Origin: Verrucomicrobiales bacterium
Lineage (GTDB): Bacteria > Verrucomicrobiota > Verrucomicrobiia > Limisphaerales > CANJXF01
Direction: 5' to 3'
NCBI GenBank assembly: GCA_947478865.1
Contig: CANJXF010000034.1
Coordinates: 1-45,850, forward strand
DNA length: 45,850 bases
Both the position numbers and the translations under genes were made by a program. Of this stretch, positions 24,607 to 33,949 are shown piece after piece (position 1 is the stretch's first letter; every line of letters starts with the position of its first letter). A model generated the notes under the pieces. The model was not told the origin of the DNA, searched no databases, and saw only the letters and a list, made by a program, of their open reading frames with translations.

Positions 24607-27600
24607 TCACTTGATCGCACTCAACTCCGCATCAAACAATTCCTTCGTCTTGCCCTGGAAATCACCAAGTGAAATTTCTCCAGCATCCAATTTTTTCAGC
24701 AGCGATTTTTGCGCGAGATAATCTTTGTTCACCACGCCAGCACGGCTTTGCAACATGCGCCAGGCTTTGCGGCGTTCGACGGCAAACAACACCATCTGGC
24801 GTGACACGGCGTAGAACTTCATTTTTTCAGCCGTCTCAACCTTGATGTAAACGCCGAAATTCGGGACGTAGCTGCGATGGTTTTTGTCGAACACGCGCCG
24901 GTAAATCACGTCGTCCTGCGTGATGAACAGCAGCATATCGTCGAGGTGAATCATCTCTTTCGCGTCCTCTTCCTTGATGCCCTTGACGTGTTTGCGGAAA
25001 CGTCCCTCGGTCAACGCCCAGTGCGCCACGCCAAAATTATATTCTTCGCCGGTGGATTTATATTTCGTGCGCCACCAATCGCGTTCGGGGGTCGGATTGC
25101 CCTTGAGATCAAACGCTTCCTGAATCGTTTCGCCCTTGCGCGGGTTGAACACAAATTCCGGCATGCCGCGAGAGTCGCGAACCATCTTCGCCTGATCGGC
25201 GCTCATGTTGTCGCCGACGCCGTGTTCCGGCTGGCAGGTCGTGTAACTCTGGAAAAAGGCCGTGCCGCGATATTCGAGTCCGTCGAGCAACGCCTTGTAA
25301 AGTTTCGCCGCGTTCGCCATCGAAACTTGCGCAACGAATGGAGAGCCGTGTCCGCTGGTAAACGCTTCGGAGATGCTTTTCTTTTCGATCAACTTGCCCT
25401 GCGACGCGACACCAAACTGGTTCATGTCGTACCCGCCGAGCATGGTGGATGAATCAGAATTTTGTCCGCCCGTATTCGAATAAACCTGCGTGTCCAGCAT
25501 GAGCAGTTTTACATTCGGGCGGTTCTGCAGCATGACTTTGGAAACATTTTGGAAACCGATGTCGCCGAACGCGCCGTCCCCTCCCACGACCCAGACTTTC
25601 GGCAATTCGCGAATTTCCTGATCGGTCATCAACGTGTCGTCGAGATGGGTCAGGATAAAATAATCGGATTCAGAAATGACGCTGTCATTGCGGTTGAGCA
25701 GCAAATCGCACAAGCGTTCCGGGACAACGGAACGGCGCGCGTGATTGAGCAGCACGGATTCGCTCATCAGCCAACTGATCGTCGCCCCGTCCTGGAACAA
25801 CGAGTTCATCCATGGATACGGATGCGGATTCGACGGCGGCGTGGAACCGTAAACCGTGTTACAACCGGTGCTCGCGCCCATCAACATCACGGACATCCCG
25901 TTCGCGCGCCGACCGTCCACGGCCTGGAGATCGCGGTGATTGAAAGCGTCCTGGCGCATGATCGAGCCAATAACATTGACGATTTGTTCGTCGGAAATCG
26001 CGCCGTGTTTCGATTCGTAATCGGAAATTCGTTTCGCGGTATCCTCATCATTCTCGCCACCGAGTCCCATCAAGGCGTGAATAACGGTTTTGCGGAACAG
26101 CAAATATTCCTCTTCACTGCGCTGCTTGATCGCCTGCAGCTTCGACAAACCTTCGTTTTCCAACGCCGTCGCTTTGCCGCGGAGCCGGTCCGCTTTTTTG
26201 TGATAGAGCGGGCGCATGTAGGCTTCGGTCACCGAGGTCGCCGCGCGCAGAATGCTTTTCTCACCGCAACCAGCGCACGCGCCGTCGCCCGAGACGAGCG
26301 CCTCGTAATTTCTGCGCACCATCAAATGGTTGCGCAACGCGGCTTCGCGTGAACCCGCCGCGTCATTGTCGTTATAAAGACCGAGGAATTTCTGCGGCGT
26401 GTCCGGCAGCAATCGAGAAAAAATCTGCGCGGTCGTCAACTCAGCGTTGAGCTCTTCAGTTTCGCGCGTCATGCGCAATGCATCGTGATCGCCGCAAACC
26501 TGCACGCATTCGCCGCAGCCTTTGCATAGGTCTGAAACGAAGATGGAGAATAATCCGCCAGCGCCCGGGGTCTTTTGTTCAAGTGAGCGGAAGATCGCCG
26601 GGACGTTTGAGTAAGCCAGTGGAAGCTGTTCAATAATGCGAACGAATTCAGCGCGCGAAGCCTCCGCAATCTGCGTCAGGCGGCTGACCTCATCGCGAAT
26701 AATATCTTTAAACGGCAGCGACTGTTTGCTCTTCACCGCTTCAGTCATTCGAGCGCGGGCGCGTTCTTCGAGACCGTTCAATTCGCCGATCAATTTTTTA
26801 CGTTCAGCAACATCGGAGACGTAATTTCCCGCCGCCGTTTTCAAAACCGTGCTCACGTCCTGGGATGTGTTGGGCAGCGCTGTATCTGGACACGCCGTGA
26901 TGCACTCCATGCATTGCGTGCAGTTTTCCGCGATGTAAACCGGCGTTTCGCGACGCGCAACATATTTGGATTGCGTCGCCCCAGTCCCAGCGCCCATGAC
27001 GCCAACGGACGCAAGGGCGCCCGCCGGTTGGTGATAGCCCATGCCGCAGCGGAATTCGCTGTCGAACTTCGCGAGCGTTTGAAATGGCGACCGCGTTTGG
27101 CCAGCAGGCGGACGATTTGAAATCAAACCCGCGCCAAGATTAACGCCGGCAGTGGGAAGAATTTCATGATCGCCCAGCGGCTTCAGGGGCGCGTTGCGCA
27201 TGGAGGAACGATCGATATCGGTTATCTCGCCGTATTTAATTTCCTGCACGCGCGAGAACCCTTCGTTCATCACTCTCATGTTCGACGTCACCACGGCGTC
27301 GCCGAAACGAGCAAATTTCTTTTTGTACTGTTTGAGCACGACGTCGTTGAATTGGTCTTCCGAGATGCCGTAGGTCTTGAGAAACGGACTGACGCGGAAG
27401 AATGCCCCAAGGAACGAATTCCCCTGCATGCGCAGTTGCAATTCAGCCTGGGTCGTCGCGTTGCGCGCGATTTCGAATCCGGGCAAAATGAAAATGCGAA
27501 TATTATTATCGCGGATGAACTGGCGGTATTGCGAAGGCACCCGCTGCCAGGCGGTTTCCGGCGTATCGCTGGATTCCCAAACGAGCGAACCACCTTTGTT

Positions 27601-29355
27601 CAATCCTTCGAGCGGGTTGGTGTGCGTGAACGCTTTTGGATCGCAGCACAGCACAACATCGACGTGGTTCAACTCGCAATTCACCTTGATGCGTTCCGGC
27701 GCTACGGTCAGATAATAATTCGTCGGCGCACCTTTCTTTTCCGAGCCGTATTTCGGATTCGCCATGACGAAAAGTTTTTCCTGCAATCGTCCGTCTTCGT
27801 CGTAAGTCGGATTCTGATTGGAAATCAGATCGCCAAAATCGCCGACAATTGATCCGAGGTTCTTTCCGGTCGTGATCATTCCCCAGCCGCCGATGGAATG
27901 AAAACGAACCGCAATCGCGTTCTGTGGCAGAAGCGACGGCGTGTCTTTGGAGATGACCGCGTAAGGATGATTGACACCGAGCACAAAGAAGGTTTCGCCA
28001 TCGGCGGCGCCTTTGCCGTCTTTGCGGCGTGACTGGCCGGTGGCGAATTCGTAAGCCCCGAGCGTGTGTTCCGGACGAAAATCGCGGGAACCAATCCCGT
28101 ACGCGCCGCGGAAAATTCGCGGAGTCTCTTCGGGCTTTAGCGCCGGCAGCACCCCACCGAATTTCACGACTTCGTGCGCCTTGCCGAACGCGACACGAAT
28201 GTCCCGCGCCAACGGATTGTCGCCGGCCAGGCTTTCGTCGGTGCGTTCGAGGATGATCACATTTTTCTTGCCGCGCAGCGCGTTGATGACGGCAGCTTCG
28301 GGAAATGGTCGAATGACGTTGATGTGGATGGAGCCGACTTTCGCGTTGCGCTGTTCGCGCAAATAATCGCAGGCCTGTTCGATGTTTTCCGAGGCGCAGC
28401 CGAGCGAAATAAAAACCGTTTCTGAATCCGCCGTTTTGTATTCACTGACCAAACCGTAGTGGCGCCCGGTCAGCCCTTTGAATTCTGCGCAAGCCTGCTC
28501 CAGGAATCCAAGAATCGGCTCGCTGAAATTATTGCGACGCGCCACCACGCCGTTCATGTGGTGCTCCTGGTTTTGAACCGGCCCGAGCAGAATCGGATTC
28601 TTCAAGTCGATCATTTCGGGAACGCGGCGACGTTTCGGGCCGAATAATTCCCGCTGCGCCGGAGTCGGGCAGTCGATCATTTCATCGGGCGCACCAAGGA
28701 ATTCCCGGAGCAGTTCCGCTTCCGGTGCAAAATACATGCGCTCGGAATGGGTCGTGAGCATTCCGTCCTGAATGTTCATTCCCGGATTGAGCGACAACTC
28801 ATTGACCTTGCGCAAAATCATCGCTTGATCGGCCGCCTGCTGCGCGTCCTTCGCCATCATCATCGTCCACCCGGTGTCGAGCGCCGCGTAAAAGTCGTCG
28901 TGGCCGCAATGAACATTCAACGCATGCTTCGTCAACGCGCGCGCGCCGACTTCGACCACCATCGTCGAAAGTTTTCCCGGCGCGTGATAATACTGCTCCA
29001 TCGCATACGCGATCCCCTGCCCTGACGTGAAATTCACCGCGCGTTTGCCGGTCACCGAAAATGCCGTCGCCCCGCCCTGCGCCGCGTGTTCGCCTTCGCA
29101 CTCCACCGCGATTTTCTGCGCGCCAAAGACGTTTAATTCGCCTTGCGCAAAACTCTGCTGGTACAATTCGCCACCTTCGGTCGATGGCGTGATCGGATAA
29201 AAAATCCCACCTTCCGTGATGCGTGTCTCAACATGTTGGGCCACAAGTTGGTTGCCGTTACAAGTGACGCGCACGCCCGGATATTTAGGCTTGTGAACGT
29301 TGGAGTTGTGTTTTGTCGGAGAGCCCGATTGTGGGTTCGCAGATAAATTAGACAT
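24607..29355 (-). CDS. nifJ: Pyruvate:ferredoxin (flavodoxin) oxidoreductase, long form
   Basis: 1582 residues, about 400 longer than the common single-chain enzyme (near 1170-1200). It oxidises pyruvate to acetyl-CoA and CO2 with reduction of ferredoxin. Domain order: the alpha-type region (EGGIFYPITPSTEGGE, near 45-65) and TSGQGIAYAMEQ; the gamma-type region with RFHSIGGWGMITTGKN (near 490); the ferredoxin-like domain with CTQCMECITACP (near 810) and CKGCGECVQVCGDHDA (near 943); then the beta-type TPP region with GACAGCGEKS (near 1022), MGASTGCNTVYGSTPPSNPHPYPW and WVVGGDGAFGDIGFQNVSK. Extra length is spread between the two cluster motifs (a charged coiled-coil-like stretch) and after the cluster/TPP junction. 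It lies antisense between aceF and lpd, giving a second route to acetyl-CoA. Confidence 0.93.
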   Translation of the reverse strand: MSNLSANPQSGSPTKHNSNVHKPKYPGVRVTCNGNQLVAQHVETRITEGGIFYPITPSTEGGELYQQSFAQGELNVFGAQKIAVECEGEHAAQGGATAFSVTGKRAVNFTSGQGIAYAMEQYYHAPGKLSTMVVEVGARALTKHALNVHCGHDDFYAALDTGWTMMMAKDAQQAADQAMILRKVNELSLNPGMNIQDGMLTTHSERMYFAPEAELLREFLGAPDEMIDCPTPAQRELFGPKRRRVPEMIDLKNPILLGPVQNQEHHMNGVVARRNNFSEPILGFLEQACAEFKGLTGRHYGLVSEYKTADSETVFISLGCASENIEQACDYLREQRNAKVGSIHINVIRPFPEAAVINALRGKKNVIILERTDESLAGDNPLARDIRVAFGKAHEVVKFGGVLPALKPEETPRIFRGAYGIGSRDFRPEHTLGAYEFATGQSRRKDGKGAADGETFFVLGVNHPYAVISKDTPSLLPQNAIAVRFHSIGGWGMITTGKNLGSIVGDFGDLISNQNPTYDEDGRLQEKLFVMANPKYGSEKKGAPTNYYLTVAPERIKVNCELNHVDVVLCCDPKAFTHTNPLEGLNKGGSLVWESSDTPETAWQRVPSQYRQFIRDNNIRIFILPGFEIARNATTQAELQLRMQGNSFLGAFFRVSPFLKTYGISEDQFNDVVLKQYKKKFARFGDAVVTSNMRVMNEGFSRVQEIKYGEITDIDRSSMRNAPLKPLGDHEILPTAGVNLGAGLISNRPPAGQTRSPFQTLAKFDSEFRCGMGYHQPAGALASVGVMGAGTGATQSKYVARRETPVYIAENCTQCMECITACPDTALPNTSQDVSTVLKTAAGNYVSDVAERKKLIGELNGLEERARARMTEAVKSKQSLPFKDIIRDEVSRLTQIAEASRAEFVRIIEQLPLAYSNVPAIFRSLEQKTPGAGGLFSIFVSDLCKGCGECVQVCGDHDALRMTRETEELNAELTTAQIFSRLLPDTPQKFLGLYNDNDAAGSREAALRNHLMVRRNYEALVSGDGACAGCGEKSILRAATSVTEAYMRPLYHKKADRLRGKATALENEGLSKLQAIKQRSEEEYLLFRKTVIHALMGLGGENDEDTAKRISDYESKHGAISDEQIVNVIGSIMRQDAFNHRDLQAVDGRRANGMSVMLMGASTGCNTVYGSTPPSNPHPYPWMNSLFQDGATISWLMSESVLLNHARRSVVPERLCDLLLNRNDSVISESDYFILTHLDDTLMTDQEIRELPKVWVVGGDGAFGDIGFQNVSKVMLQNRPNVKLLMLDTQVYSNTGGQNSDSSTMLGGYDMNQFGVASQGKLIEKKSISEAFTSGHGSPFVAQVSMANAAKLYKALLDGLEYRGTAFFQSYTTCQPEHGVGDNMSADQAKMVRDSRGMPEFVFNPRKGETIQEAFDLKGNPTPERDWWRTKYKSTGEEYNFGVAHWALTEGRFRKHVKGIKEEDAKEMIHLDDMLLFITQDDVIYRRVFDKNHRSYVPNFGVYIKVETAEKMKFYAVSRQMVLFAVERRKAWRMLQSRAGVVNKDYLAQKSLLKKLDAGEISLGDFQGKTKELFDAELSAIK

Positions 29356-29698
29356 AAATTTTTCTATTTAGGCTTACCCAGCGAGATTAACACCACACTT
29401 TAAAAATAAAACAGGATTTCCTTTCCAAAAATTGCTCAGAGCCTCTCATCCAATCACTTAATCATGAGTTTTCCTGAAGCGCATTGAAACCACTCGAATA
29501 AAATGGCGTTCCGCCGAAAGGTAAGAATCTTTGCCCGCGAATTCCTATTCGTCCGTGGAGCCCTTGCCTGATCCGCTTCAATCGCCGCATTTTGATCCGT
29601 TCCCTCGCCTCGGTTTCAAACGCAATTTGCTGACAAAATCATGGACGTGACTTGCCAACCTCCCTATTCTCCGCCGACATTTGTCGGGAAGAATTTAT
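29356..29698. other. Divergent intergenic region between nifJ and lpd
   Basis: About 340 bases shared by two divergently transcribed genes, so promoters for both are expected here. The first 60 bases next to nifJ are AT-rich. No clear sigma-70 pair or FNR-like palindrome (TTGAT-N4-ATCAA) was found by eye. A good ribosome-binding site (GGGAAG, 29686-29691) serves lpd. Confidence 0.5.
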
Positions 29699-31123
29699 AT
29701 GGAAGATTTAAAATCTGAAATCGTTGTTGTTGGTGGTGGTCCGGGCGGATACGCCGCGGCGTTTTACGCGGCCGACCTCGGTAAAAAAGTCCTTCTCGTC
29801 GAGCAGGAAAAGCGTCTTGGCGGGGTTTGTCTCAACCGCGGCTGTATCCCTTCCAAGGCATTGCTCAACGCCACGAAAATGATCGGCGAAGCCAAAGAAT
29901 CCGCGCACCGCGGCATTTCCTTCGAACCCGCAAAAATTGAATTGGACAAACTGCGCACCTGGAAGGATTCCATCATTCAAAAACTTTCGGGCGGCATCGG
30001 TCAATTGGCCAAAGCCCGCGGGGTTCAAGTCATCAATGGCCGCGCCTATTTCGAAGGCTCGCAAAAATTGCGCATCGAAACCGATCAGGGCCAGCAATTC
30101 GTCGAATACGACAAAGCGATCATCGCCGTCGGATCAAAACCGGCGATGCCAAAAGTTTTCGACCTCGGCAATCCGCGCATCATGACTTCGACGGAAGCGC
30201 TCCAGGTGGAAGATATTCCTGAAGATTTGTTGATCATCGGCGGCGGCTACATCGGCATGGAATTGGGAACCGTTTACGCCAATCTCGGCAGCAAAGTCGT
30301 CGTGATCGAAGCGATGGAAACCATCCTGGCAGGCGCGGATCCAGATTTGATCCGCCCGGTTGTGAAATACGCGGAAAAGAATTTCAAAGAGATTCGTTAC
30401 AAAACCAAAGTGACGAAGATGGCGACCAAAGGAAAAAAAATCCAGGTCACCAGCGAAAAGGACGGCCAGGTTGTCGAAGAACTTTTCGACCGCGTGTTGG
30501 TTTCCGTCGGCCGCGTGCCGAATGCCGGCGACATCGGCCTGGAAAACACCAAAGTGGAGAAAGACGAGAAGGGATTCATCAAAGTCAGCGAAACCCAGCA
30601 AACCGCCGACCCGAATATTTACGCCATTGGCGATATTGCCGGCGGAGTCATGCTCGCGCACAAAGCGACGCGCGAAGGAAAAATTGCCATCGAAAACATC
30701 GCCGGCGAAGGCGCCGTCAACCGGAACATCGTGATCCCGGCAGTCGTGTTCACCGAACCCGAAGTCGCCTGGTGCGGTTTGACGGAAACCGAAGCCAAAG
30801 CCAAAGGCATCGAGGTTAAAATCGCCAAATTCCCTTGGGCCGCTTCCGGTCGCGCTCTGACCTTCGATCGCACCGATGGCGTAACCAAACTGATTCTCGA
30901 GCCGGAAACCGATCGCGTTCTGGGCGTTGGAATTGTCGGACACGGCGCGGGTGAATTGATTGCCGAAGCCGTGCTCGCCGTTGAAATGGGCGCGAATGCG
31001 AAAGACCTTGCCGCCTGTGTCCATCCGCACCCGACGCTTTCGGAAACACTGATGGAAGCTGCCGAAGCATTTTACGGTCACGCCACACACATCTTCACCC
31101 GTAAGGCAGCGGCCAAAGAATAA
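29699..31123 (+). CDS. lpdA: Dihydrolipoamide dehydrogenase (E3)
   Basis: 474 residues from ATG 29699, chosen over TTG 29681 because of the ribosome-binding site GGGAAG 7-8 bp upstream. The flavoprotein re-oxidises the dihydrolipoyl arm of E2 and reduces NAD+. Features in order: FAD-binding VVVGGGPGGYAAA (9-21), redox disulfide C44/C49 in GGVCLNRGCIPSK, NAD-binding LIIGGGYIGMELG, second FAD contact NIYAIGDIAGG, and the catalytic His in HPHPTLSET. It completes the PDH complex encoded by aceE-aceF, from which it is separated by the antisense nifJ, so it needs its own promoter. Confidence 0.96.
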   Translation: MEDLKSEIVVVGGGPGGYAAAFYAADLGKKVLLVEQEKRLGGVCLNRGCIPSKALLNATKMIGEAKESAHRGISFEPAKIELDKLRTWKDSIIQKLSGGIGQLAKARGVQVINGRAYFEGSQKLRIETDQGQQFVEYDKAIIAVGSKPAMPKVFDLGNPRIMTSTEALQVEDIPEDLLIIGGGYIGMELGTVYANLGSKVVVIEAMETILAGADPDLIRPVVKYAEKNFKEIRYKTKVTKMATKGKKIQVTSEKDGQVVEELFDRVLVSVGRVPNAGDIGLENTKVEKDEKGFIKVSETQQTADPNIYAIGDIAGGVMLAHKATREGKIAIENIAGEGAVNRNIVIPAVVFTEPEVAWCGLTETEAKAKGIEVKIAKFPWAASGRALTFDRTDGVTKLILEPETDRVLGVGIVGHGAGELIAEAVLAVEMGANAKDLAACVHPHPTLSETLMEAAEAFYGHATHIFTRKAAAKE

Positions 31124-31472
31124 AACAACGCGCGAGCATAAGACCGCTCGCGGTCTGCCCAACCGATTTCGGCGCGCGGACGGTCCCATCCGCAGCGTGG
31201 AATTTGACGAGACTATCTGGCCGATAACTCCAACACCTCCGGCCTGACGAGGTGCGGCGGGCGAGGGACCGCCCGCGCTCCGGTTGCGGCGCAAGATCAT
31301 CGCGGAAAAATCTAAAAACCCTTGCCTTGCGGCTTCGGAGTCAGATACTTCACCCCGAAATTCAGCCTGATGAACCCGAAACATAAACCATGAATTGCAT
31401 CGCAGTGACGCCGTGTCGCCGCTGTTTCTGTTTCTCGGGCAACCTCGGCTCACCTTCCCTGCTCCACTGCCC
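31124..31472. other. Intergenic with GC-rich palindromes
   Basis: About 350 bases. AGACCGC-TC-GCGGTCT is a near-perfect palindrome at about 31140-31155, and GCGGGCG pairs with CGCCCGC across a 6-7 base loop near 31256-31275. Neither is followed by a T-run. They resemble repetitive extragenic palindromes more than terminators. The upstream extension of the mannonate dehydratase frame (from 31395) runs into this region but lacks coding character. Confidence 0.5.
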
Positions 31473-32411
31473 ATGAAACTTTCCATGATCGTTAATCCGT
31501 TCAACGAACGGAACCTCCAGCTTGCCGCCCAGGTTGGCGTCAGCGAAATCGTCCTGACTTTTCCCGGCCTCGATCCCGCCGCGTTCCGCAACGCGCGCGC
31601 CATGGTGGAATGCTTCGGCATGCGCCTCACCCATCTCGAGCGAAAAGTGCCGCATTTGAAACTCGTCCATCGCCTCCCCGGTTGGGAAGCGCAGCTCGCC
31701 GATTTCAAAACGCTCATCCGCTTGATGGCCGACCACGGCCTGAACGTGCTTTGCTATAATTGGATGCCCGATGAAGACTGGCAGCGCACCAGTTGCGAAG
31801 TGATCGAACGCGGCGGATCGCGCGTCACCGAATTCAACCTCGCGAATGTCGGGCACAACGTCACCGATGCCGATGGTCGTCCGCCGCACCCCACGCCCGC
31901 GCCGCAGATGTGGGAAAATCTCGAACGCTTCCTCAACGAAGTCCTGCCCGTGGCCGAGAGCGCGGGCGTCAAGCTCGCCCTGCATCCCGACGATCCGCCC
32001 TTGCCGGAACTGCTCGGCCAGGCGCGCATCATCCATTCCAACGCCACGCTGAGGCGCGTCACCGAACTCGTGCCCAGCCCGTCCAACGGCGTCTGCTACT
32101 GCGTCGGTTCGCTGCATCCTGCGGGCGAAGATGTCGTGGCGGGAATCCATTTGTTGGCCGGGAAAATTTTCTTTGTCCACGCCCGCAACGTGCGCGGCAC
32201 GGCCAGCCACTTTGCCGAAACCTGGCACGACAACGGCGAGATCGACATGCCCGCCGTCGTCCGCGCGCTGAAGGCCGTTGGGTTCACCGGCACGATGCGG
32301 CCCGACCACGCCCCCTCGATGGCAGGCGAAACCAACGCGACCCCCGGCTACGAAATGCTCGGCCGCCTCTACGCCGCCGGTTATCTGCGCGGATTGATGC
32401 AGGCGGTTTGA
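31473..32411 (+). CDS. uxuA: Mannonate dehydratase-like sugar-acid dehydratase (UxuA family)
   Basis: 312 residues from ATG 31473. UxuA removes water from D-mannonate to give 2-keto-3-deoxygluconate in glucuronate breakdown. Family-type features are LCYNWMPDEDW (metal-site region), VKLALHPDDPPLPEL, the late HARNVRG, ETWHDNGEIDM and MRPDHAPSM, then the C-terminal GYEMLGRLYAAGYLRGL. The protein is shorter than E. coli UxuA (394 residues) because the N-terminal part and an internal region are reduced. This is seen in a xylose-isomerase-like TIM-barrel subgroup, so the exact sugar acid is uncertain. A strong terminator follows, separating it from the transporter gene. Confidence 0.75.
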   Translation: MKLSMIVNPFNERNLQLAAQVGVSEIVLTFPGLDPAAFRNARAMVECFGMRLTHLERKVPHLKLVHRLPGWEAQLADFKTLIRLMADHGLNVLCYNWMPDEDWQRTSCEVIERGGSRVTEFNLANVGHNVTDADGRPPHPTPAPQMWENLERFLNEVLPVAESAGVKLALHPDDPPLPELLGQARIIHSNATLRRVTELVPSPSNGVCYCVGSLHPAGEDVVAGIHLLAGKIFFVHARNVRGTASHFAETWHDNGEIDMPAVVRALKAVGFTGTMRPDHAPSMAGETNATPGYEMLGRLYAAGYLRGLMQAV

Positions 32412-32505
32412 ACTATTCCGAAGCGTACACCGAGTCCAATTGTTACAGGTAGGCCGAGGAGCTGCGCGGCTTGAATGCTTCGGACAAGCGGCAACGCGCC
32501 CCTAA

Positions 32506-32541
32506 CCCGCCGCTTGCGAGAGCGACGGGGATTTTTTTTTT
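32506..32541 (+). terminator. Rho-independent terminator after the UxuA-like gene
   Basis: CCCGCCGCT (32506-32514) pairs with AGCGACGGG (32521-32529), with one mismatch and a 6-base loop. Ten consecutive T follow (32532-32541). It isolates the UxuA-like transcript from the MFS gene 50 bp later. Confidence 0.9.
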
Positions 32542-32592
32542 GCATTGTCAAGACGCGCCGAGCGTTTGAAGATTTGCGACACCCATTAACTT

Positions 32593-33897
32593 TTGAGCGA
32601 ATCGAAATCCAATCTCTCGGCAGACGTGAACGCAGCGCAAACCGTTGCGCCATCATCGCGCCTGTCGGACCTCTCGCCGCAGCAATGGAAATCGGGCATC
32701 GCCGCCTGGCTCGGCTGGCTGTTCGACGGGCTCGACATGCATCTCTACACGCTCGTGGCGGCGTCGTTCGTCGCGCATCTGATGCTCGTCTCCAACCCGG
32801 CCGATCCGCTCGTGCGCGAGAAGAGTTCGTGGATTCAGGCGTCGTTCCTCATTGGCTGGGCGGTGGGCGGCGGTTTCTTCGGAAGGATTGGCGACCGGCT
32901 CGGACGCAGCCGCGCGCTGAGCTTGACCATTTTGACTTACGCGATTTTCACCGGCCTGTCGTTCTTCGTCACCTCGTGGTGGCAATTGTTGATCTGTCGG
33001 TTTCTCGCCGCGCTCGGCATCGGCGGAGAATGGGCGGTCGGGGCCAGCTTGCTTTCCGAAACGTGGCCGAAGAAATGGCGCCCATGGATCGCGGCCGTTT
33101 TGCAAACCGGGGTGAACCTCGGCGTGCTCCTGGCGTGCGTCGCGGCCTACGCCCTGGCCAAACAGCCGGAGCGCTACGTGTTTCTCGTCGGAATTATTCC
33201 CGCGCTGATGGTCTTCTGGATTCGCAAAAATGTTCCTGAACCCGAGGAATGGCGCGCCGCGAAATCCCAATCGGATCGGGAGCCGGGCATTACCGATTTG
33301 TTTCGCGGAGAAACCCGGCGCACGACCTTGATGACGAGCCTGATTTGCGCCCTCACCTTGACCGGCTGGTGGGCGTTCATGTTCTGGCATCCGCAACATT
33401 TGCGGAGCCTCCCCGAATTGGCGGACTGGACGGAAGCCGCCAAGCGCCAGCTCGTCACGAAAGCGTTCTTCGCCGTGATCGCCGTCTCGATGGCGGGAAA
33501 CTTTTTCGCTTCCGGGCTGGCGACGGTGCTTGGCTATCGGCGAACCATTTTCATCATGTGCCTCGGATTTTTTGCGGCGCTTTACGGAACGTATTCGGTC
33601 CCGCGCCATTACGAATCGCTTTTGCTTTGGCTGCCGCTGGTCGGGTTTTTCTCGGGCGTGTTCGGATTGTTCACGATGTATTTGCCGCCGCTCTTTCCCA
33701 CGTTGCTGCGCACAACCGGCGCAGGATTTTGTTACAACATCGGGCGCATCGCCGCCGCCGTCGGGACGGTCCTGTTTCTGAAAATCCGCGTGGACTTCCA
33801 AACGACGCTGATGAGCATTGGATTTTTGTTCCTGGTCGCGGCGGCGGTCTGTTTGTTCCTGCCGGAATTGTCGAAGGAAGAAGGCGGGAGAAGATGA
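32593..33897 (+). CDS. MFS transporter
   Basis: 434 residues with about 12 membrane helices; no ATG is available near the N-terminus, so TTG 32593 (or GTG 32626) is the likely start. The MFS loop 2-3 signature is GRIGDRLGRSRAL and WLFDGLDMHLYTLVAASF forms the first helix, with the acidic residue typical of acid:proton symporters. GIGGEWAVGASLLSETWP matches the sialate/aromatic-acid/sugar-acid symporter branch. With a fuconate-type dehydrogenase 52 bp downstream and the UxuA-like gene upstream, sugar acid uptake is likely, but the substrate is not proven. Confidence 0.85.
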   Translation: MSESKSNLSADVNAAQTVAPSSRLSDLSPQQWKSGIAAWLGWLFDGLDMHLYTLVAASFVAHLMLVSNPADPLVREKSSWIQASFLIGWAVGGGFFGRIGDRLGRSRALSLTILTYAIFTGLSFFVTSWWQLLICRFLAALGIGGEWAVGASLLSETWPKKWRPWIAAVLQTGVNLGVLLACVAAYALAKQPERYVFLVGIIPALMVFWIRKNVPEPEEWRAAKSQSDREPGITDLFRGETRRTTLMTSLICALTLTGWWAFMFWHPQHLRSLPELADWTEAAKRQLVTKAFFAVIAVSMAGNFFASGLATVLGYRRTIFIMCLGFFAALYGTYSVPRHYESLLLWLPLVGFFSGVFGLFTMYLPPLFPTLLRTTGAGFCYNIGRIAAAVGTVLFLKIRVDFQTTLMSIGFLFLVAAAVCLFLPELSKEEGGRR

Positions 33898-33949
33898 TTC
33901 TTCACCCCCGTTGTCACGCGGGAGAAATTAATTTCGAAATAATCACGTC

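Noticed and set aside
30134-31717. 527-codon minus-strand frame
   Set aside because: Antisense shadow of lpd running into intergenic sequence; Phe/Arg-rich with no domain.
32653-33801. 382-codon minus-strand frame
   Set aside because: Antisense of the MFS gene, highly charged composition typical of a shadow of a membrane protein.
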